Shown here in pieces: positions 52,301 through 60,864 of a stretch of DNA of 64,000 bases (positions are counted from its first letter, which is position 1; each line of letters opens with the position of its first letter). The stretch spans positions 5,022,001 to 5,086,000 of the forward strand of contig AP026969.1 of NCBI GenBank assembly GCA_027923965.1, in the 5' to 3' direction. A program made the translations under genes and the position numbers. The DNA comes from Comamonadaceae bacterium OS-1 (GTDB taxonomy: Bacteria > Pseudomonadota > Gammaproteobacteria > Burkholderiales > Burkholderiaceae_C). Below the pieces are notes generated by a model, which was not told the DNA's origin, ran no database searches, and was given only the letters and a program-made list of their open reading frames with translations.

Positions 52301-55300
52301 CGACCTGAGCATAGAGGATGCGGCGAGCCAGCGCTACAAGGGCTACGTGTCCCATTGGGTGCCCACCCGGGCCATGAGCGACGCGGCTCTTGCGCAGCGC
52401 ATCCGCGCCGATGGCATCGACATTCTGGTTGATCTCGCAGGCCACAGCACGGGCAACCGCCTGGGCGCATTTGCCCGCAAACCCGCGCCGGTGTCGATGA
52501 GCTGGATGGGTTATGGCTACACCACCGGCCTGCGGGCCATCGACTACTACCTGACCGATGCCATCTGCACCCCGGCGGGCAGCGAACACCTGTTCTCGGA
52601 AGAGCCTTGGCGCCTGGACGGCACCTGCTTTACGGCGTACCGCCCCGGTCCCGGCATGGGCGAGGTCAACGCCTTGCCTGCTGTGGAGCGCGGTTACATC
52701 ACGCTGGGCACTTTGACCCGGGGCGTGCGCATCAACCACCACAGCCTGCGTGTGTGGGCCACTATCTTGCAGCGGCTACCCACAGCCCACCTGGTAATTG
52801 ACAGCCGATCGTTCCAAGACACCACGGTGCAGGCCGACGCGGTGCAGAAGTTTGCCGCCCACGGCATCGCTGCCGAGCGCCTGCACATCGGCTTCAACAG
52901 CCCGCCGTGGGACGTGCTGCGTGGCATCGACATAGGGCTGGACTGCTTTCCGCACAACAGCGGCACCACCTTGTTTGAAACCCTGTACATGGGTATCCCG
53001 TATGTCACCTTGGCGGGCCGCCCCAGCGTGGGCCGCATTGGCAGCAGCATCCTGCACAGCCTGGGCCACCCGGAGTGGATCGCCCACAGCGAAGGCGAAT
53101 ACATTGAGAAAGTCGTCGCCCTGGCCAGCGATTTGCCCGCCCTGGCGCAGCACCGCGCCAGCCTGCGCGCCGAAATGCACGCCAGTGTGCTGATGGACGA
53201 GCGCGGCTTTACCCGCAAGGTCGAGCAGGCCTATGCCCAGATGTTTGCCCGCTGGGCCCGCCAGACCGCTGTCGATGCGGTAGAAGCTGCGCCTGCTGTG
53301 GGCGAGATGAATGCCTTGGTACGTTTGTTCCAGGACCAGGCGTTTGCCCAGGGCGAGGCGGCGGCGCAGGCCCTGGTGGCGCGCTACCCCCGCCATGGCT
53401 ACAGCTGGAAGCTGCTGGGTTCGTTTTTGCAAAAGCAGGGCCATGTGGAGGCCGCTTTGCAGGCCAAGCAACGTGCCGTGCAATTGCTGCCCGACGACAC
53501 CGAGGCCTTGTTCAACCTGGCGCTGGCCTATGAGCAGCAGGGCCTGATGGCCCAGGCCGAGCCCTGTTACCGCGCCGTTATTGCCCAGCACCCGGACGAT
53601 GCCGACGCCCACCACAATCTGGGCAACACCCTGGTCGGGCAGGGAAAGCAAGTGCAGGCTATTCCCTGCTACCGCGAAGCCCTGCGCTTGCAGCCGCAGC
53701 TGGAGAGTGGCTACGACAGCCTCGGCGGTCTCTTGCAGGACGCGGGCTTCCTGGTGGAGGCCGAGTCGGTGTGGCGCAGGTTTTTGCAGGTCAAGCCCGG
53801 CCACATGCCGGCCGTCATCCAGCTGGGGCGAAATTTGCAACGGCAAGGCCGCCGTGCCGAGGCGGAAGCCTGCATGCGCAGTGCGGTGGACGTGAAGGAA
53901 GACGACCTTGCGGACTACTTCACCCGCGCCAACCTGCTGGGCGAGCTGGGCCTGTACGCCGATGCCGAGGCCGATTTCCGCCGGGCGCTGGAAATCAACC
54001 CCAAAGCCCCCGAAATTTGGTGCAATTTGGCCGCCAATCTCAAAGAACAAGGGCGGCTGACCGAGGCCGAAGCCTGCGCGCTACGGGCCTTGGACATCCA
54101 ACCTGAATTGGTGGTTGCCGTGACCAACCACGCAGTGATCTTGATGACCCAGGGGCGGTTGGTGGAGGCGGAGGCTGGTTTCCGGCAGGCTTTGGAGCTG
54201 ATGCCGGACAACCAGGGCATTTTCTCCAACATGCTGTTTGCGCTGAACTACGACGCAGACAAAAGCGCCGAAGAGATCTTCGAGGCGTACCGCGAATTTG
54301 ACCGCCGGTTTTGCAGCATCCACCGTGACACCTGGGCCCCCCATACCAACGCCCCTGCGGCCGGGCGGCGGCTCAAGGTGGGCTATGTGTCACCAGACTT
54401 CAAAAACCACTCCTGCATCTTCTTTATGGAGCCCCTGCTGTCGCAGCACGATGCGCAAGTGGTCGAGCTGTACGCTTATGCCGACCTCACCCAGGAAGAC
54501 CACGCCACCAAGCGCTACAAGGAATATTTTGAGCACTGGGTGCCCATCCGTGGCGTGTCCGACGCGGCCTTGGCGCAGCGCATCCGGGCCGACGGTATTG
54601 ATATTTTGGTGGACATGGCGGGCCACACCTCGGGCAACCGCTTGTGCCTGTTTGCCCGCAAACCTGCCCCGGTGTCCATGAGCTGGATGGGTTATGGCTA
54701 CACCACCGGCCTGCAAGCCATCGACTACTACCTGACAGATGCCATCAGCGCGCCAAAGGGCAGCGAACACCTGTTTGCGGAAACCCCCTGGCCCCTGCCC
54801 GATACCTGTTTTACCGCGTACCGTCCCGGCACGTCGATGGGCGAGGTGAACGCCTTACCCGCACTCCAGCGGGGCTATGTGACGCTGGGCACGCTCACGC
54901 GGGGCGTGCGCATCAACTACCGCACCATCCGCGTGTGGGTGCAAATTTTGCGGCGCTTGCCCACGGCGCGCATCGTGATCGACAGCAGTTCCTTCAAAGA
55001 CCACGACGTGGCGCAGGCCCTGCTGCAGCAATTTACGGCCCAAGGCATTGCGCAGGACCGGGTGTACGTAGGCTACAACAGCCCACCGTGGGACGTACTA
55101 CGCGGCATCGACATCGGGCTGGACTGCTTTCCACACAACTCAGGCACCACGCTGGTGGAGACCTTGTATATGGGCATTCCCTATGCCACCTTGGCGGGCC
55201 GCCCCAGCGTGGGCCGCATCGGAAGCTCCATCTTGCACGGCGTAGGCCACCCGGAGTGGATTGCCCAGACCGAAGATGAATACGTCGAGATCGTGGTCGC

Positions 55301-55454
55301 CCTGGCCAATGACCTGCCCGCCCTGGCCGCGCACCGCGCCCATCTGCGGGGCGAAATGCAAGCCAGCACGCTGATGGACGAGCCCGGCTTTGCCCGCAAG
55401 GTCGAGGCCGCCTACGCACAGATGTTCCAACGCTGGGAGGAGTCGCAAAAATGA
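49386..55454 (+). CDS. Three-headed TPR/GT41 (SPINDLY-type) glycosyltransferase
   Basis: A protein of about 2,022 residues with three successive modules, each made of TPRs followed by a GT41 (O-GlcNAc-transferase-like) catalytic region. An N-terminal TPR cap (1-150) comes first. TPR blocks begin near residues 156, 753 and 1311. Each catalytic region opens with [12 protein letters not shown] (370, 934, 1661) and later has DILVD-AGH, SWMG-GYTTGL and [17 protein letters not shown]. Known GT41 enzymes O-glycosylate Ser/Thr of proteins, including bacterial flagellins. Modules 1 and 2 share 729 bp of identical DNA. The start at 49386 is chosen because upstream residues are Arg/Pro-rich and non-TPR; ATGs at 49257 and 49278 remain possible. 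It overlaps rfbF by 4 bp. A role in flagellin glycosylation is inferred from the neighbourhood. Confidence 0.85.
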   Translation: MIDASTETSSPQPTDTSAVDSLLAQAIDAHQALDFVGAEAAYRTVLEHEPEHADASHNLGVLLAVQLLRPQEALPYFEAALNADAERPQFWFSYIDCLVRCEHFDLARQVLPLAQGLSVGMVNALTERMPRVADTSTHIAIPEPEQEPNQTEKQALVSLFQQKKYEQGEAHARKLVQRYPESGFAWKALGTMLQPQGKKEEALEAKKRAVQLLPDDAEGLCNLGRSYFELGLTLQAIEALRICVATKPDYAEALNNLGLALNANGQVDEARQCFERAIKIQPQFAEALNNLSGLFTLNGQIDEAIAVLRKAVAAKSDYKIAFDNLLFVVNYHPEYSAEEIFKSYCEYERRFGAPARADWAPHHNLRSTQRRLKVGYVSPDFRGHACTYFMEPLLARHDRQVVELYAYAELTHEDAVTQRYKQYVEHWVPTRGMSDVALAQRIRADGIDILVDLAGHTAGNRLGAFARKPAPVSVSWMGFGYTTGLRAIDYYLTDAICTPAGSEHLFSEEPWRLDGTCFTAYRPGPGMGEVNALPAVERGYITLGTLTRGVRINHHSLRVWATILQRLPTAHLVIDSRSFQDTTVQADAVQKFAAHGIAAERLHIGFNSPPWDVLRGIDIGLDCFPHNSGTTLFETLYMGIPYVTLAGRPSVGRIGSSILHSLGHPEWIAHSEGEYIEKVVALASDLPALAQHRASLRAEMHASVLMDERGFTRKVEQAYAQMFARWASTAPKLVQKTASMTRRSEPSADEMKLVASFFQSRDFAAGEVAARELVRLYPEHGFGWKALGTMLHPLGRAEEALHAKKQAAQLMPQDAEAACNLGQSLQDIGQYALAETVLKRALALKPDYAEAYNNLAITYQKMGRVPESEANFQAALALNPNSIWIFDNLLFTLNYHPDHSAEQIFKSYCEYERRFGDPYRSDWKPHANERTPGRRLKVGYVSPDFRSHACSYFLEPLLAGHDPALVEVTAYADLSIEDAASQRYKGYVSHWVPTRAMSDAALAQRIRADGIDILVDLAGHSTGNRLGAFARKPAPVSMSWMGYGYTTGLRAIDYYLTDAICTPAGSEHLFSEEPWRLDGTCFTAYRPGPGMGEVNALPAVERGYITLGTLTRGVRINHHSLRVWATILQRLPTAHLVIDSRSFQDTTVQADAVQKFAAHGIAAERLHIGFNSPPWDVLRGIDIGLDCFPHNSGTTLFETLYMGIPYVTLAGRPSVGRIGSSILHSLGHPEWIAHSEGEYIEKVVALASDLPALAQHRASLRAEMHASVLMDERGFTRKVEQAYAQMFARWARQTAVDAVEAAPAVGEMNALVRLFQDQAFAQGEAAAQALVARYPRHGYSWKLLGSFLQKQGHVEAALQAKQRAVQLLPDDTEALFNLALAYEQQGLMAQAEPCYRAVIAQHPDDADAHHNLGNTLVGQGKQVQAIPCYREALRLQPQLESGYDSLGGLLQDAGFLVEAESVWRRFLQVKPGHMPAVIQLGRNLQRQGRRAEAEACMRSAVDVKEDDLADYFTRANLLGELGLYADAEADFRRALEINPKAPEIWCNLAANLKEQGRLTEAEACALRALDIQPELVVAVTNHAVILMTQGRLVEAEAGFRQALELMPDNQGIFSNMLFALNYDADKSAEEIFEAYREFDRRFCSIHRDTWAPHTNAPAAGRRLKVGYVSPDFKNHSCIFFMEPLLSQHDAQVVELYAYADLTQEDHATKRYKEYFEHWVPIRGVSDAALAQRIRADGIDILVDMAGHTSGNRLCLFARKPAPVSMSWMGYGYTTGLQAIDYYLTDAISAPKGSEHLFAETPWPLPDTCFTAYRPGTSMGEVNALPALQRGYVTLGTLTRGVRINYRTIRVWVQILRRLPTARIVIDSSSFKDHDVAQALLQQFTAQGIAQDRVYVGYNSPPWDVLRGIDIGLDCFPHNSGTTLVETLYMGIPYATLAGRPSVGRIGSSILHGVGHPEWIAQTEDEYVEIVVALANDLPALAAHRAHLRGEMQASTLMDEPGFARKVEAAYAQMFQRWEESQK
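50838..51566 (+). repeat. 729-bp identical direct repeat, copy A
   Basis: This stretch of catalytic domain 1 is base-for-base identical to 52530-53258, 1,692 bp downstream and in frame. It starts just after CACCGGT and ends at CGCTGGGCC. The surrounding modules are only similar, so identity here points to recent gene conversion or duplication. Confidence 0.95.
52530..53258 (+). repeat. 729-bp identical direct repeat, copy B
   Basis: Second copy, inside catalytic domain 2; see 50838-51566. It could support recombination that removes or adds one 564-residue module. Confidence 0.95.
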
Positions 55455-56221
55455 AAGCCGTGATTTTGGCCGGGGGTCTGGGCACCCGCATTTCCGAGGA
55501 AACCCACCTCAAACCCAAACCGATGATCGAGATCGGTGGCAAGCCCATCCTGTGGCACATCCTCAAGATGTATTCTGCCCACGGCGTGAACGACTTTGTG
55601 ATCTGCTGCGGCTACAAGGGCTACATCATCAAGGAATACTTCGCCAACTACTTCCTGCACATGTCCGACGTCACCTTCGACATGGCCAACAACCGCATGG
55701 AAGTGCACCACAAGCATGCCGAGCCCTGGAAGGTGACGCTGGTGGACACCGGCGACGACTCCATGACCGGTGGCCGCCTCAAGCGTGTGGCCGACTACCT
55801 GCGGGGCGAAGAAGCCTTCTGCTTCACCTACGGGGATGGCGTGTCGGATGTGGATATCAGCGCGTCCATCGCCTTCCACCGCCAGCACGGCAAGCTGGCC
55901 ACCGTCACCGCGGTACAGCCCCCGGGCCGCTATGGCGCGCTGAACATGCGGGGCGATGTGGTGCAAGGCTTTACCGAAAAGCCGCGGGGCGATGGTGGCC
56001 TGATCAACGGCGGTTTTTTCGTGCTTTCGCCCCAGGTACTGGGCCGCATTGCGAACGACGCCACCAGCTGGGAGCAAGAGCCTCTGACAGGCCTGGCCGC
56101 CGAGGGTCAGCTCATGGCTTTTGAACACACCGGCTTCTGGCAACCGATGGACACGCTGCGTGAGAAAAACCTGCTCGAAGAGCTGTGGCTGTCGGGCAAA
56201 GCCCCCTGGAAAACCTGGTGA
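55451..56221 (+). CDS. rfbF: Glucose-1-phosphate cytidylyltransferase
   Basis: A 256-residue nucleotidyltransferase making CDP-glucose from glucose-1-phosphate and CTP. It shows the N-terminal [20 protein letters not shown], with the basic and Glu residues of RfbF, and [20 protein letters not shown] as in CDP-glucose synthases. [12 protein letters not shown] marks the metal site. Length equals that of Salmonella RfbF. ATGA overlap with the GT41 gene and TGATG overlap with rfbG indicate one operon. Confidence 0.93.
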   Translation: MKAVILAGGLGTRISEETHLKPKPMIEIGGKPILWHILKMYSAHGVNDFVICCGYKGYIIKEYFANYFLHMSDVTFDMANNRMEVHHKHAEPWKVTLVDTGDDSMTGGRLKRVADYLRGEEAFCFTYGDGVSDVDISASIAFHRQHGKLATVTAVQPPGRYGALNMRGDVVQGFTEKPRGDGGLINGGFFVLSPQVLGRIANDATSWEQEPLTGLAAEGQLMAFEHTGFWQPMDTLREKNLLEELWLSGKAPWKTW

Positions 56222-57270
56222 TGTGGTCTGACACCCCGGTTTTCCTCACCGGCCACACCGGCTTCAAAGGCGGCTGGCTGGCCCTGTGGCTGCACGCGCT
56301 GGGGGCCAAGGTCCACGGCTACGCGCTGGACCCGAACACCACGCCCAGCCTGTTCGACGTGGCCCGCGTAGCCGAGGTGTTGGCCAGTGACACCCGTGCT
56401 GACCTGGCCGACCGCGCCGCCCTGCAAGCCGCTCTGGCTGCCGCCCAGCCCACCGTTGTCTTCCATCTGGCCGCCCAGCCCTTGGTGCGCGCCAGCTATG
56501 CCGACCCGCTGGGCACCTTTGCTACCAACGTCATGGGTACCGCCCACCTGCTGGAAGCCGTGCGCGCGGTCCCCAGCGTGCGCGCCGTGGTGGTGGTGAC
56601 GACAGACAAGGTCTACGACAACCGCGAATGGGTCTACCCCTACCGCGAAAGCGATGCGCTCGGCGGGCACGACCCCTACAGCGCCAGCAAGGGTGCGGCA
56701 GAAATCGTGGCCGCCAGCTACCGCGCCAGTTTCTTCCACACCCCAGGCGCGGCGCAGATCGCCACCGCCCGGGCGGGCAATGTCATCGGCGGCGGCGACT
56801 GGGCTGCCGACCGCCTGGTGCCGGATTGCCTGAAAGCCTTTGCCGAGCAGCAGCCCGTGCAGCTGCGCTTTCCCGGTGCGGTACGGCCCTGGCAGCATGT
56901 GCTGGAGCCGCTGTCGGGCTATGTGCGACTGGCCCAGGCCCTGCTGGACGGCCCTGCGGCCGCCAGTGCCTGGAACTTCGGCCCCGATGCCCGCGGCGAC
57001 GCTACCGTGGGCCAGGTCGCCCAGCGGCTGGCTGCGCTGTGGGGGCAGGGCGCACGCGTTGAAATCCCCGAGGGTGGCAGCCACCCGCACGAGGCCGGCC
57101 AGTTGCGCCTGGACATCACCCGCGCCCGCGCCGAACTGGGCTGGCAACCGCGCTGGAGCCTGGAGGAAGCCCTGGCCCACACCGTGGCCTGGCATCGCGC
57201 CTGGCGGGCCGGGGACGACATGGCGGTGGCCTGCCGAGACCAGATATCTGCATTTGGGGATAATTTGTGA
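56221..57270 (+). CDS. rfbG: CDP-glucose 4,6-dehydratase
   Basis: A 349-residue short-chain dehydrogenase giving CDP-4-keto-6-deoxyglucose. The NAD-binding GHTGFKGGW lies near residues 11-19, the catalytic YSASK near 155 and TTDKVYDN before it. Motifs such as HLAAQPLVRASYADP and RAGNVIGGGDWA are characteristic of RfbG. The ATG at 56221 shares a base with the rfbF stop; a longer frame start at 56185 would run into rfbF. Confidence 0.93.
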   Translation: MWSDTPVFLTGHTGFKGGWLALWLHALGAKVHGYALDPNTTPSLFDVARVAEVLASDTRADLADRAALQAALAAAQPTVVFHLAAQPLVRASYADPLGTFATNVMGTAHLLEAVRAVPSVRAVVVVTTDKVYDNREWVYPYRESDALGGHDPYSASKGAAEIVAASYRASFFHTPGAAQIATARAGNVIGGGDWAADRLVPDCLKAFAEQQPVQLRFPGAVRPWQHVLEPLSGYVRLAQALLDGPAAASAWNFGPDARGDATVGQVAQRLAALWGQGARVEIPEGGSHPHEAGQLRLDITRARAELGWQPRWSLEEALAHTVAWHRAWRAGDDMAVACRDQISAFGDNL

Positions 57271-57271
57271 T

Positions 57272-57325
57272 TGCTATATTATTAGTAGCTGCTCGTGCTA
57301 TTGCCATAAGCGCTGGAGGCCATTT
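57272..57325 (+). repeat. Dispersed intergenic palindromic repeat, copy 8, carrying a ribosome site
   Basis: TAGTAGCTGCTCGTGCTATT then GCCATAAGCGCTGGAGGCC. The GGAGG at 57315-57319 is the family's terminal GGAGGC and sits 8 bases before the ATG of the epimerase gene. The repeat thus supplies the Shine-Dalgarno sequence inside the operon. Confidence 0.75.
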
Positions 57326-57327
57326 TG

Positions 57328-57909
57328 ATGCTTGAAATTGCCACGCCGCGTTTTCGTTTTCAGCCCACACCCCTGGCCGGGTTGTGGCTGTCGCAGCGCC
57401 AGCCCATCCGCGACGCGCGGGGCTTCTTTGCCCGCTTCTACTGCGCGCAAGAGTTTTCCGCCATCGGCGTGGTGCAGCCCTTGGCGCAGATCAACCAGTC
57501 GTTCTCCCAGCAGCCCGGCACGCTGCGCGGCCTGCATTTTCAGCATCCTCCGCACGCCGAAACCAAGGTGGTCAGCTGCCTGAGTGGCCGCATTTTTGAT
57601 GTGGCGGTGGACGTGCGCAGCGGTTCCCCCACCTTTTTGCAGTGGTTTGGCGTGGAGCTGTCGGCCCAGGCGCAAAACAGCCTGGTGATCCCCCCCGGTT
57701 TCGCCCACGGCTTCCAGACGCTGGAGCCTGACAGCGAAATCCTCTACCTCGTCACCACCGCCTACAGCGCGCAATACGAGGACGGCCTGCACCCGCTCGA
57801 CCCGGCGCTGGCCATCGACTGGCCCCTGCCGGTGGCCGAAATCTCGGCCCGCGATGCCCAGCGCCCGTTGCTGGATGTTGCCACCTACGCGGGTATCCCC
57901 CATGTCTGA
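57328..57909 (+). CDS. RfbC-like nucleotide-sugar 3,5-epimerase
   Basis: A 193-residue cupin-fold protein of the dTDP-4-dehydrorhamnose 3,5-epimerase family. It shows RDARGFFARFY, INQSFSQQPGTLRGLHFQ (catalytic His region), LSGRIFDVAVDVRSGSPTF and VIPPGFAHGFQTL. In this operon it more likely acts on the CDP-4-keto-6-deoxy sugar made by RfbFG, since no rmlA, rmlB or rmlD gene is present; that is inference. GGAGG lies 8 bp before the ATG at 57328. The 3' end overlaps the next gene by 8 bp. Confidence 0.85.
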   Translation: MLEIATPRFRFQPTPLAGLWLSQRQPIRDARGFFARFYCAQEFSAIGVVQPLAQINQSFSQQPGTLRGLHFQHPPHAETKVVSCLSGRIFDVAVDVRSGSPTFLQWFGVELSAQAQNSLVIPPGFAHGFQTLEPDSEILYLVTTAYSAQYEDGLHPLDPALAIDWPLPVAEISARDAQRPLLDVATYAGIPHV

Positions 57910-58741
57910 TGCCACCCCCATCACCGTGCTGGGCGCGGGTGGCTTTATTGGCCAGCACCTGGTGGCGCACCTGCAGCGCGCGGGTCACGCCTGCTATGCC
58001 CCGGTGCGCGGGGACCCGGCGGTGTTCACCCGGCCGTTGGGGCACGTGGTCTACGCTATCGGCCTGACGGCGGACTTTCGCAGCCGCCCGCTGGACACGG
58101 TGGAGGCGCATGTGTGCTTTTTGCGGCAGCTCATACAACAGGCCAGCTTCACGTCGCTCACCTACCTGTCGAGCACCCGCGTCTACGCCGGGGCCACCGA
58201 TACCCGTGAATCGGCCCGGCTGCAGGTCAATCCCAACGACGCCAGCGACCTGTACAACCTGTCCAAGCTGATGGGCGAGTCGCTGTGCCTGCACGGCGGC
58301 CATGCGGGCATGAAGGTGGCCCGCCTGTCCAACATCGTCGGGCTGCGGCCCGACCCCGACATCTTTATCGACCAGCTGCTGGCCGAGGGCTGCCGCACCG
58401 GCCATGTGCACCTGCACACCGCGTTGGCATCCTGCAAAGACTACCTGTCCATTGGCGACGCGGTGGAGCTGTTGACCCGCATCGCCCTCAGCCCCGACAC
58501 CGGCATCTTCAACGTAGCCAGCGGCGAGGGCGTGGCCAACCAGCAGGTGGTTGACGCCCTTCAACGCCACATGGGTTTTGCCGTGACGGTGGCCCCGGAT
58601 GCCCCGGTATGGGACTTTCAGCCCATCGACACCCGCAAAACCCAGGCCCGTTTTGGCCTGGCCCCCCAGCTATTTGCCGATCATTTTCCCCATTTCCTCC
58701 AGCAATACCGACAACACAGGAGTCTGCATGCCCTACCTTGA
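57902..58741 (+). CDS. NAD-dependent epimerase/dehydratase (SDR)
   Basis: A 279-residue extended short-chain dehydrogenase. The cofactor motif GAGGFIGQHL is near residue 10, the Ser/Thr region TYLSSTRVYAG near 98 and the catalytic Tyr-Lys YNLSK near 120. The family contains 4-ketoreductases and epimerases of nucleotide sugars. Following an epimerase, a role as the 4-reductase that finishes a CDP-6-deoxyhexose is plausible but not proven. It overlaps both neighbours (8 and 14 bp). Confidence 0.85.
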   Translation: MSDATPITVLGAGGFIGQHLVAHLQRAGHACYAPVRGDPAVFTRPLGHVVYAIGLTADFRSRPLDTVEAHVCFLRQLIQQASFTSLTYLSSTRVYAGATDTRESARLQVNPNDASDLYNLSKLMGESLCLHGGHAGMKVARLSNIVGLRPDPDIFIDQLLAEGCRTGHVHLHTALASCKDYLSIGDAVELLTRIALSPDTGIFNVASGEGVANQQVVDALQRHMGFAVTVAPDAPVWDFQPIDTRKTQARFGLAPQLFADHFPHFLQQYRQHRSLHALP

Positions 58742-59483
58742 AACCACCCCTTCGGCCCACCCTGATTACCAGCTGGAAAAGCAGCAGCGCATTGCCGCCT
58801 TTGCCGACGATGCCGAGTTTCGGGCGCTGTCCAACCAGTGGCGCGCCATGGCCCTGGAGCGCAAGTACATGAACAACTTCTCCTGGCTGGGTCGCCCGCT
58901 GATCCAGCTGCCGATGGACGCGATGGCGCTGCAAGAGATCATCTGGGCCGTGAAGCCCGACCTCATCATTGAAACCGGCGTGGCCCACGGTGGGTCGGTG
59001 GTGCTGTCGGCCTCGATGCTGGAATTGCTGGGCCACGGCGAGGTGGTGGGTATCGACATCGACATCCGCCCGCACAACCGCCAGGCCATTGCCGCCCACC
59101 CCATGGCCCACCGCATTTCGCTGATCGAAGGCTCCAGCGTCGCCCCCGAGGTGGTGGCCCAGGTCAAGGCGCTGGCGGCGGGCAAAAAGAAGGTGCTGGT
59201 GTGCCTGGACTCCAACCACACCCACGAGCACGTGCTGGCCGAGCTGAATGCCTATGCCGATCTGGTCAGCGTGGGCAGCTACTGCATCGTGTTCGATACG
59301 TTTGTGGAAGACATGCCCGACGACTACGTGTGGACCGACCGCCCCTGGGGCAAAGGCAACAACCCCAAGACGGCCGTGTGGGAGTGGATAAAGCAAAACC
59401 CCGGCTTTGTGATCGACAAGTCGGTGGAAGACCGTTTGCTGGTCACCTCGGCGCCCGACGGGTTTTTGCAACGCATCGCATAA
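58728..59483 (+). CDS. CmcI-type (cephalosporin hydroxylase family) methyltransferase-like protein
   Basis: A 251-residue protein of the CmcI/RMNT family. It has a Rossmann-type core with LIIETGVAHGGSVVLSASML (SAM motif I, about residues 81-100), VVGIDIDIRPHN and YCIVFDTFVEDMPDD. Family members are found in sugar and antibiotic modification loci and are usually SAM-dependent methyltransferases despite the hydroxylase name. It probably methylates the locus sugar. The start at 58728 is supported by AGGAG. Confidence 0.82.
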   Translation: MPYLETTPSAHPDYQLEKQQRIAAFADDAEFRALSNQWRAMALERKYMNNFSWLGRPLIQLPMDAMALQEIIWAVKPDLIIETGVAHGGSVVLSASMLELLGHGEVVGIDIDIRPHNRQAIAAHPMAHRISLIEGSSVAPEVVAQVKALAAGKKKVLVCLDSNHTHEHVLAELNAYADLVSVGSYCIVFDTFVEDMPDDYVWTDRPWGKGNNPKTAVWEWIKQNPGFVIDKSVEDRLLVTSAPDGFLQRIA

Positions 59484-59492
59484 GGCAGCGCC

Positions 59493-60239
59493 ATGAACTT
59501 TCTCTCCAGCGTGTTTTTTGGCATCCAGGCCGAGGGTTTTGTGCAGGGCGTGCAAAAGACCATCGACAGCATCCCGCACAAAGACGGCATCTTTACCGGC
59601 GACAACCTCATCACCTTTGGCCGCAACCTGGGTTTCTTCCAGGACGAAAAGTTCATGGCGGCGTGGCGCGGCAATGTGGAGACCCCGGTCGAAGAGGCCA
59701 TCGTCTGGCGCCTGGCCGTGCTGGCCTGGGCCGCCAAAAGCGTGATCGCCCGCAAGATACCGGGCGACTTTGTGGAATGCGCCTGCTACAAGGGCATTAC
59801 CGCCCGCATCTTGTGCGAGTACACCGACTTTGCCCAGCGGCCCGACCGCAGCTACTACCTCTACGACCTGTTCGAGCACGATGCCAGCATGCTGCACCAC
59901 TCCATGGCCGAGCACAGCACCACCCTGTTTGACAAGGTCACGGCGCGCTTTGCCGACCACCCCAATGTGCAGGTGGTGCAGGGCAGCATCCCCGAGGTGC
60001 TGCACCAGGTCAGCCCGCAAAAAGTGGCCTTCCTGCACATCGACCTGAACAACGCCCCGGCGGAAATCGGCGCGCTGGAGGTTTTGTTCGACCGCCTATC
60101 GCCTGGGGGCATTTTGGTGCTGGACGACTACGGCTGGCTGGCCTACCGGGCCCAAAAGCTGGCCGAAGACCCCTGGCTGGCCGAGCGCGGCTACCAGGTG
60201 CTGGAGCTGCCCACCGGGCAGGGGCTGGTGTTCAAGTGA
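59493..60239 (+). CDS. TylF/MycF-like O-methyltransferase
   Basis: A 248-residue SAM-dependent methyltransferase related to macrocin O-methyltransferases (TylF/MycF), which methylate sugar hydroxyls. It shows IPGDFVECACYKGITARILC (motif I), YLYDLFEHDAS, FLHIDLNNAPAEIGALEVLF and GILVLDDYGW, with the paired acidic residues for Mg2+. It lies 9 bp after the CmcI-like gene, and its stop overlaps the GTG start of the acyltransferase. Confidence 0.85.
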   Translation: MNFLSSVFFGIQAEGFVQGVQKTIDSIPHKDGIFTGDNLITFGRNLGFFQDEKFMAAWRGNVETPVEEAIVWRLAVLAWAAKSVIARKIPGDFVECACYKGITARILCEYTDFAQRPDRSYYLYDLFEHDASMLHHSMAEHSTTLFDKVTARFADHPNVQVVQGSIPEVLHQVSPQKVAFLHIDLNNAPAEIGALEVLFDRLSPGGILVLDDYGWLAYRAQKLAEDPWLAERGYQVLELPTGQGLVFK

Positions 60240-60724
60240 TCACCATCCACCCCCAGGCCCAGGTATCGCACCTGGCCGACATCGAAGACTCGGTGCGCGG
60301 CACCCGCATCGACATCGGTGCCCACACCGTGGTGGACAGCTTCGTCAAATTCAAGCCTGCAGGCGGCAGTGGCGACGTGGTGGTGGGTGAGTGGTGCGTC
60401 ATCAACAGCGGTTGCGTGCTCTACACCGGCAATGGCATCCACATTGGCAACCAGGTGGCGATTGCCGCCAACTGCACCTTTGCCCCGGTCAACCACGCCT
60501 ACCAGGACCGCCACCGCCCCATCCGCGAACAAGGCTTCATGCCCAGCAAAGGCGGCATCGTGGTGGAAGACGATGTCTGGATCGGTGCCAACGTCGTGCT
60601 GCTGGACGGCTGCATCCTGCGCCGCGGCTGCGTAGTGGCGGCGGGCTCCATCGTGCGCGGCGAGGTGGCGGCCTACTCCGTGGTGGCCGGACAGCCGCTG
60701 CGGGTGGTGGGCATGCGGCAGTAG
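60236..60724 (+). CDS. Hexapeptide-repeat acyltransferase
   Basis: A 162-residue left-handed beta-helix acyltransferase with successive [LIV]-G-X4 repeats (IDIGAHTVV, IHIGNQVAIAANCTF, VWIGANVVLLDGCIL). It has APVNHAYQD, with the catalytic-type His, and the SIVRGEVAAYSVVAGQPLRV end typical of this family. It likely transfers an acetyl group to the sugar. The start is a GTG overlapping the previous stop (GTGA); no ATG lies nearby. It is the last gene of the locus. Confidence 0.88.
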   Translation: MITIHPQAQVSHLADIEDSVRGTRIDIGAHTVVDSFVKFKPAGGSGDVVVGEWCVINSGCVLYTGNGIHIGNQVAIAANCTFAPVNHAYQDRHRPIREQGFMPSKGGIVVEDDVWIGANVVLLDGCILRRGCVVAAGSIVRGEVAAYSVVAGQPLRVVGMRQ

Positions 60725-60746
60725 GCCGATCGCTTGAAGTGGCTGG

Positions 60747-60815
60747 TTTGCTATGTAATTTGATGTCAAATTACATAGCTTGTTACGCTTATTAAATAAG
60801 CGCAGACGCCCTATT
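60747..60815 (+). repeat. Dispersed intergenic palindromic repeat, copy 9, with extra hairpin
   Basis: CGCTTATTAAATAAGCG (60786-60802) is a perfect core hairpin. Directly before it, 60750-60779 form a second perfect hairpin with 14-bp arms (GCTATGTAATTTGA / TCAAATTACATAGC) around a TG loop. Confidence 0.8.
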
Positions 60816-60823
60816 TAATGCAT

Positions 60824-60851
60824 AAAAAAAGGCCTCGAAAGGCCTTTTTTT
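60824..60851. terminator. Bidirectional rho-independent terminator
   Basis: AAAAAAAGGCCT-CGAA-AGGCCTTTTTTT has 12-bp arms and A/T tracts on both sides. It can end both the glycosylation operon (plus) and the first flagellin gene (minus). Confidence 0.93.
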
Positions 60852-60864
60852 ATGTGGGGGTGCC

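Noticed and set aside
57328..57909. dTDP-rhamnose pathway
   Set aside because: No rmlA, rmlB or rmlD is in the locus; the adjacent nucleotide-sugar genes are CDP-glucose type.
8975..60815. CRISPR array
   Set aside because: The repeats are single, widely dispersed copies without regular spacers and without cas genes.
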